A stretch of DNA of 64,000 nucleotides from Vesta saturnalis. Taxonomy: Eukaryota; Arthropoda; Insecta; Coleoptera; Lampyridae. The DNA lies in NCBI GenBank assembly GCA_036346205.1, contig JARFJB010000974.1, forward strand, positions 62,001-126,000, written 5' to 3'. The position numbers were made by a program, and so were the translations under genes. Positions 58,344 through 64,000 of this stretch are shown here, piece by piece (position 1 is the first letter of the stretch; every line of letters begins with the position of its first letter). The notes beneath the pieces were generated by a model that saw nothing but the letters and a program-made list of their open reading frames with translations, made no database searches and was not told the DNA's origin.

Positions 58344-58548
58344 TCAAGTTTGAATAGTTTCCTACAGAAAATGAATTCAAATTGTCGTTATTGTAGTCAT
58401 AATCAATTTCTGCATTGCTATCGTCTAAGTTATCCTCTTCAATGTCGGTATTCAGCTCATCGGAGTCGATTGGGTCTAATAATCCATACGCATTTTCTTC
58501 TGATAATTTTGAAATATTACATCGTTTACCTTTCTCGTTTCGATCCAT
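58344..58548 (-). pseudogene. piggyBac-type transposase, N-terminal end
   Basis: The minus-strand frame from the ATG at 58548 reads MDRNEKGKRCNISKLSEENA, then a strongly acidic stretch (DSDELNTDIEEDNLDDSNAE) and NNDNLNSFSVGNYSNL, which meets the target duplication. A short basic start followed by an acidic region is the usual N-terminus of piggyBac proteins. The main part lies at 48258-49966 in the same orientation. Across the duplication the two frames differ by one register, so the gene carried, or has since gained, a frameshift near the junction. Confidence 0.6.
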
Positions 58549-59476
58549 ACCTAAAATTATAGATAATACATAATACCTACGTCCATCCCAGTATTCAACG
58601 CAAATAACAAATTGTTACACGTCCAAACCGCACTAGCTCTCACCGAGCTCTCACCAAAAGCAACAACCTAAAACTTCAGCTAACAAACTAACAAGCCCAA
58701 CGTCAATCCCTGACTTTCCTATTTATACCTTAAGCCATCCATCTTTAAACATGTCTGACTTCCGCGCTATATTCACCAATGGTATTCATTCAAACTTTCT
58801 TAGTCCCGACAGATGCTACCCTCTGTACAACCACGCTCATAACTACAATACATCGCCATGTTTGTTTTTACCTGCAAATTTTACAATCACTTTATGGAGA
58901 AGCCATTTCTCGTCATCACATTCATTCAGTGGCCACTCTGGACCATTACACAACTTTCAACGTTTATCTTTCACATGCGCTCGTCCTCCTTCCGCAACAT
59001 TTGCAAAAATAAGTACAGTCTAAGGTCTCAAATCCTATATACTTACACGTATTCTCAAAATTGATTGCACAACATTACGAGAACTTTCTATAATCAACAA
59101 TTAAACATACCAAATCTTTCTCTACATATTTTCTAAAACATTCTATACTTGTACACTCACATCTTCCGGCCAAGATTACTCCTTTATCTTCCAACATTCC
59201 ATTCTTATTAAGTAGTCAACAGTAGCAACCATTATCGTCCCATCGACAAATTTCTTTTCACATTTACATTCATCAGAATCTATTTATTCCAACACCAAAG
59301 TCTCTATAACATTCAAATACACGTATCTACATACTGAATAATATTTCTCCTAAATTGCCTGTGGCGTATCACCCACCCACATACATTATGCGTACACACA
59401 AAATTTTTTTTTTCGTTCAAACTCAATACACCCGTACTTAAAACACGTAATACACGTCATTATAACATCCTACATA
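58549..59476. other. Intergenic, locally C-rich, no gene supported
   Basis: Three overlapping short plus-strand frames (58751-59064) lack motifs and mutually conflict. The DNA is less AT-rich than its flanks and Cys/His-codon-rich on the plus strand, but nothing is recognisable. Confidence 0.4.
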
Positions 59477-59915
59477 CAGGGTGCGTCAACGCAACCTAAC
59501 AAAATATAGTGCCAATAATTTCTACTTGCCTGCCCATGTCGGCCTCAAGGCGGCTAGTACTATTTAGTACGTACTACTTTTTATTACCGAAGCAAGTTTG
59601 GTTTTCAAACACTTTTTCGTAATCCAATAAACGACAAACTTACCAATAATTTTTATTTTCAGTTCTGAGCATTAGAAATACGTTTTCGTAATTTTTAAAA
59701 ACTTGCAATAATTTATGCTACCGTTCTCCCTCAAGTTTGGCGGTCAACTAAACTTGTGAAGGAAACGCGATCGATCTGATACCTACACATGTCACATATC
59801 GTTAAAAGGAAACAGCCTCCAGGCAGACTTGGGTATTTGATTATAAAGTAGGGTTAAAGTTATATCCTCATCTACTCGCTCCCGACTTTTTGACACCAAC
59901 TTTCTGGACACCCTG
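59477..59915. mobile_element. 439-bp MITE with CAGGGTG ends
   Basis: CAGGGTGCGTCAACGC at 59477 and the inverted ...GGACACCCTG ending at 59915 are each flanked by TA. Only about 8-10 terminal bases are well matched. There is no coding capacity. The end motif is shared with the mariner relatives elsewhere in the window. Confidence 0.6.
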
Positions 59916-61998
59916 TACAGATTACTCCACGTATAGATTAAAACACTTTTATTTTTAATTTTTAGTAACACATGCTCTAGTTTCTGCAAGTTTTTTTCAA
60001 ATATTGTGCATGTCTTATCGTACATATCTTTTAATTTTTAATTAAACTGTTCAATCAGCACAACTCATTAATTATGCTTTTACTTTTTTTCATATTTATT
60101 CCGTTTCGAGTAGGTAACTTAGATACGCACGAAACGGGAGTTCAGAAGCACATTAACTTCCTATCTATAGCCTTAACGCCTGAAAGGGAAAAATTTGCGA
60201 GAACGCACGTAAGGGGAACGCTCAAAACGGTCATGAATCGGAAATAAATAATATAAAGAAAAAAACAATCAAAGCAAAAGGGTAACTGCATTTACAATTA
60301 GTTTGATAATAATTTTCAGTTGCCAAGCAGAAAAAAATTTAATTCCACTTGGAATTAAATTCTTTTAATAACGAACATATAAAATCAATTCTGAAACGTT
60401 GACCGCGCTTGTGATTGTTTTAATTTAAATAAATTTTCGATCCGCTGAAAAAAAAAAATTCAGACGGTAGAAAATACCGTGACATAAATCCGTGACGAAG
60501 CTAAGTTTCACGCAATAATTAAACGTTTTCATTCTCGAGCATGTAGAAAAATATGTTTTCAGATTTAATGCATTCTGCGGCTTTTTACGCTTTTGCGTTT
60601 TTCTCTAAACGAACTGTATAATTTTTTTAACCACAAACTTAACCAATTAACCTCAGTCTTTATTGCGTGTTCTACTTTTCGCTCTATTTTTATGAAATGT
60701 TTTTGTATACAGGTGTCGTATTAGAAGTTTACACTTCATTAGAAAGACTCGAGCTTTTTATAAAGCACAATGAGTATTTGACCTGCTTCTTCGTATTGTT
60801 GTAACTGACACATTTATGGATCTTGGTCACGGTGTCCAAACCCGAGAAAATCTCGGAACGTGCTTAGATTTTAATGAGGATTAGAACCTTACCACCTTTT
60901 AGCATCAATAATTATTACTTACGTTTGCCTTTAATCATAAATTTTTGTCAACGCCACCTAAAAATCTATAATAAATAAAAACCTGTATATAAACTGGTCG
61001 CTTTTTAACAGGAGATGAAAAGGAGAAAAAACGACTTTATTAAACTGTTGAAAAATGACACCCTTAAATAGCGGTGCGGTTACTTTTCTCGAAAAGGGCA
61101 AAAAGATGAAAAGAATTTCATATTTCATTCCGTCCATCTTAACATCCCACAGGAATTTGTTACTTTCTATGTCGTAGGGTGGTTTCAACACATAAATCCT
61201 TGAAAGGGCAGTTCCGAAAAAAAAGATACGAATAAGATGGCTAATATAAACTGACAAAGTGAAATTCATGATGCTTGTTCGTATATTTTTGACGACGATA
61301 TTTCTTATTTATAAGCGCGTATACACGAATGAAACCTAAAAATCCATTAATAATGTAGAAACGAAACCGACGTATCTTGAAATTTTTACGTCACGAATTT
61401 ATAACTGATAATTGATAAATAAGGTCAATGATGAATGAGAGTAATATTTTAAAGCTTCGTGTATAAATTGACAGTAACACCATCATGCCATTTTATAACA
61501 TGTAATCGTATTTTAACCACACACGTTGAAGTTATCTATTCAATCTTCCCAAATTTTTAGTCGTGTAATGTAAGAAATTAAGCAAATTTAAAAAGCCCGA
61601 GGAATTTCTTGTCAATATTGCATTTTAAGGAGGACGTACGTTTTCACTTTGTTGGAATTTGCGTTTTAAATTTGCTAGCGTGACTGAAACCGTTTAGAGA
61701 AAGAAGTTGTCATCACATTTTTAAATTTAAGCAGTCTATCAGTTGTTGAATAAAGCATATTAAAAATTTTTTTTATCAATTAAGGCTGCACTTGTTTAAT
61801 TTTATTTGGCTTGTAACTCTGCGTGATGCTAAAACATAAAAGATTGTGCAATTACTACACATTTTTCGTTTAGGATTTTTGAGAAAGTTTAAACGTGTAA
61901 ATTATTAGAAATTTTGTTATGAACGAATAAGTTCAAAAGTAAATAATGTATAATTAAACATTTTTATTAAGTTTATTAAATGCATAGATAAAAAGTTT
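59916..61998. other. AT-rich intergenic, no gene seen
   Basis: No coding region, RNA gene or repeat pair is supported in this stretch. A 103-codon minus-strand frame at 60958-61269 is hydrophobic and Phe/Leu-rich but has no motif or conserved pattern that I can identify. Confidence 0.45.
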
Positions 61999-62071
61999 AC
62001 GTCGAGTAGGATTTGAACTTACGACATGTACTTTGCTAGAGTACCGCTCTAACCAACTGAGCTATCAAGAT
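61999..62071 (-). tRNA. tRNA-like sequence, anticodon AGC (Ala-type), probable SINE head or pseudogene
   Basis: A 73-nt cloverleaf fits the minus strand: acceptor 6 of 7 paired with a mismatch at 3:70, D-arm GCTC/GAGC, anticodon stem GTACT/AGTAC with loop CTAGCAA, T-arm with loop TTCAAAT. The A-box (TAGCTCAGTTGG) and a near-consensus B-box (AGTTCAAATCC) are present. The first base is A and the G3:U70 identity pair of tRNA-Ala is missing. Two related sequences lie within 500 bp and share the same 3' trailer, so a tRNA-derived repeat is more likely than a functional gene. Confidence 0.55.
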
Positions 62072-62104
62072 ACAAAACCCAATCGATGTACATTTTGCCT
62101 TTAT

Positions 62105-62160
62105 GTATGTTTCGCAAGGTACATGTCGTAGGTTCAAATCCACTCGAGGTAAACTTTTTA
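62105..62160 (+). repeat. tRNA-derived 3' half with trailer
   Basis: AAGGTACATGTCGTAGGTTC and AAATCCACTCGAGGTAAAC reproduce the anticodon-stem 3' side, variable loop, T-arm and acceptor of the neighbouring tRNA-like units, followed by the same CTTTTTATTTAT trailer. The 5' half is absent. Confidence 0.6.
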
Positions 62161-62221
62161 TTTATGTAATTAAAAATTATTATTAATTTTATTAAATACA
62201 ATCTTAAATTAAAAAAAAGGT

Positions 62222-62386
62222 AATGAGACTACAATCAAATTACTTATATTAATGGAATGTGAGTCTGCAATATCACAAGGATTCACACATACCAAAGCAA
62301 CTTGCCAATTATTAATTTATTAATCTTGTTATGAACGAATAAGGCTCACATTCCATTAATATAAGTAATTTGATTGTAATCTCATT
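62222..62386. repeat. 44-bp inverted repeat around tRNA-like units
   Basis: ATGAGACTACAATCAAATTA... (62222-62265) and its complement (about 62342-62386, ending TTTGATTGTAATCTCAT) flank a 76-bp centre. GTTATGAACGAATAAG also occurs at 61917 and 62331, with a complement-like CCTATTCGTTCAT at 62578, so the tRNA-like units sit in a mosaic palindrome. Confidence 0.65.
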
Positions 62387-62440
62387 ATATTTAGAACTTA
62401 TATCAGTTCTACATACATAAAGACAAAGTTTGGGGCTTGA

Positions 62441-62513
62441 ACCTCGATGGCACAGTTGGTTAGCGCGGTACTCTAGCAACGTACAGGTCGTAGGTTCGAA
62501 TCCTACTCGAAGT
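62441..62513 (+). tRNA. tRNA-like sequence, anticodon AGC (Ala-type), second copy
   Basis: A 73-nt cloverleaf: acceptor ACCTCGA/TCGAAGT (6 of 7, mismatch at 3:70), D-arm GCAC/GCGC with one mismatch, anticodon stem GTACT/CGTAC around CTAGCAA, T-arm GTAGG/CCTAC with loop TTCGAAT and an intact B-box GGTTCGAATCC. The A-box is degraded (TGGCACAGTTGG). The 3' trailer GTAAACTTTTTATTTAT is shared with the other copies. Likely a tRNA-derived repeat; function cannot be excluded. Confidence 0.5.
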
Positions 62514-62599
62514 AAACTTTTTATTTATATATTTAATAAAATTAATAATAATTTTTAATTACATATTTACTTTTGAACCTATTCGTTCATTAAAAAAAC

Positions 62600-63450
62600 T
62601 TATAATAATTTTTATTTATGTATTTAATAAAATTAATAAAAATTTTTAATTTAAAAAATTCAAATTGGACTCCATGTTGGAAACTCTAAATGGGGTTGTA
62701 GTAATCAAAGGTATACTTAGAAAACACAAAACCTTCGTCACAATGTTTTTAATTTTAGATTGTTACTCGTAGGTTAACAAAATTGGATGGTGACTAGTCT
62801 AGACTGGTACTAATCCAGTCAAAATGAAACAAATGAAGCCTTGAAGAGTACGTCAGAAAATTTGTATAAACAGCTTCCTAAAAAGAGAATATGTCACAAA
62901 CTAATAACGTAGAACTATGTTAATTACCTAGTTATATTAAAACACTAAAATCTAAAATCCTAAATCCTAAAATCACGGAAAAGGATAACAAAAAATTCAA
63001 TCCCATGATGAAATATAGGAGTGAATTGTCAAACACGATGAATTAATCTATCTACAAATCCAGATAAGTTTAAACCCATGTGGTCGACTTCTAAATGAGG
63101 TGATGTGGATTAATTTTCAAAACCTACCGGAAACATTTGGTTTAATTACTTAAATCAATGTGAATATATGAATTTCAAGAAAATTTTAATACAATTGACG
63201 AGAGACAGCTGTTATCTAAGCAGCTGTTCCCCAGAAAGGCGTTAGCCACTGGTATTGCAAATACTATACATACTACATGAAATTAATTCAGAAAAATGTA
63301 ATCATTACAAAAATTGAGTACCTTATGAAGACAATACTGAGAGTGTCCTAATTGTTTATGACTTTCTAACATTTCCAAAAATCCAGTTTTTTTCCTTTAT
63401 ATGTAAAATTTCAAAATTTCCAGGATCAAAGTTATGATTAGTGGATAAAC
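62600..63450. other. AT-rich, no gene seen
   Basis: No supported feature between the tRNA-like cluster and the tandem array. Confidence 0.45.
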
Positions 63451-64000
63451 TTGATCAAAGCAGATTCTGACATCCTACATTAAAAAACAAATTCTTACTC
63501 CATTCGTTTAAAAATTCTTACAGTACTATATTCGTTAAAAAACAAAACTTCTTACAGAATTCGTTGAAGAATTCTTACAACATGGTGTTAGCTTTGGTTA
63601 AAAACAAATTCTTTCAGTATGCAATAAAAAACAAATTCTTACACCTCTCGTTAAAAAAGTCTTGCAGCAACCGTAAAAAATTGTTACTGTACTGTACTCG
63701 TTAATAAAGCACAAATAGATGCAAAATTTTTACAGCATTTATTGAAAAACAATTTCTTACAGCACTGTATTCGTTAAAAAAACAAATCGATGCTTAATTC
63801 CTACAGTATTTGTTAAAAAAACCAATTGATGTACAATCTGTTAAAAGCAGATTCTGACAGCATGCATTAAAAAACAAATTCTTACGCCATTCGTTTAAAA
63901 ATCCTTACAGCACTATATTCCTTACGAAACAAACATTCGTACAGAATTCGTTCAAGAATTCTTACAGCACGGTGTTAGCTTTGATTAAAAACAAATTCTT
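63450..64000. repeat. Tandem array with about 386-bp higher-order period, runs off the window
   Basis: A short motif (AAAAAACAAATTCTTACAGC and ATTCGTT) recurs every 30-45 bp in varied forms. The whole block repeats: CAGATTCTGAC at 63461 and 63848, and GGTGTTAGCTTTG at about 63583 and 63969, giving a period of 385-387 bp. It continues past the window end and looks like the edge of a satellite-like array. Confidence 0.8.

Noticed and set aside
60958..61269. 103-codon hydrophobic minus-strand frame as a membrane protein gene
   Set aside because: Phe/Leu/Ile richness is expected from AT-rich DNA; no start context, motif or repeat support.
63450..64000. CRISPR-like regular repeats
   Set aside because: Repeat and spacer lengths vary, the intervening sequences are related to each other, and the context is eukaryotic; this is a satellite-type array.

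Overview
This window is AT-rich eukaryotic intergenic DNA, almost certainly from an insect and probably a beetle. That placement is inference from the mix of element families: DD41D mariner relatives, Jockey-type LINEs, Penelope-like, piggyBac, Crypton-like and Polinton-like pieces, and transposase genes with short spliceosomal introns. I see no convincing host protein-coding gene. Nearly everything I can name is a transposable element or a fossil of one, and most coding regions carry stops or frameshifts.

Left third (1-24 kb). A LINE ORF1 (gag) lies on the minus strand at 1-1265. A long-TIR mariner relic follows at 2.5-3.7 kb. At 6.5-11.3 kb is a near-perfect palindrome with 2.2-kb arms, each arm carrying a broken adenain-like cysteine protease of the kind found in Polinton/Maverick and adintovirus-type elements. 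A small TIR element (11.9-12.4 kb) and a LINE tail (13 kb) come next. Then a tyrosine-recombinase-like gene (13.8-16.5 kb) is split by a LINE insertion with a visible 8-bp target-site duplication (TSD). At 17.9-23.9 kb a long-TIR element contains a textbook 1,229-bp mariner with perfect 23-bp TIRs and TA duplications, plus Penelope-like sequence between inverted repeats.

Middle (24-48 kb). A long-TIR element (27.2-31.3 kb) has its transposase split by a 2.2-kb LTR-like block. Then come two further Tc1/mariner-superfamily relics, a Crypton-like tyrosine recombinase with a 61-nt intron (34.1-35.3 kb), an ORF1-only LINE copy (36.5-38.3 kb), a 3.4-kb long-TIR mariner relative carrying a Mutator-like MITE (40.9-44.3 kb), and a gypsy gag-protease fragment (44.9-46.6 kb).

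Right third (48-64 kb). This is the clearest stratigraphy in the window. A piggyBac gene (48.3-58.5 kb) was interrupted by a DNA transposon with an 8-bp duplication and hAT-like TAGGGTG ends; that transposon carries a transposase-like gene of a family I cannot name. Its left terminus was in turn hit by a nearly full-length 5.1-kb Jockey-type LINE with an 11-bp duplication and a poly(A) tail. The window ends with tRNA-derived repeats (62 kb) and a roughly 386-bp higher-order tandem array (63.4-64 kb).

Strongest leads: the unclassified transposon at 49975-58335, the protease-bearing palindrome, and a 28-30 nt hairpin with one covarying base pair shared by the 3' UTRs of two different LINEs.
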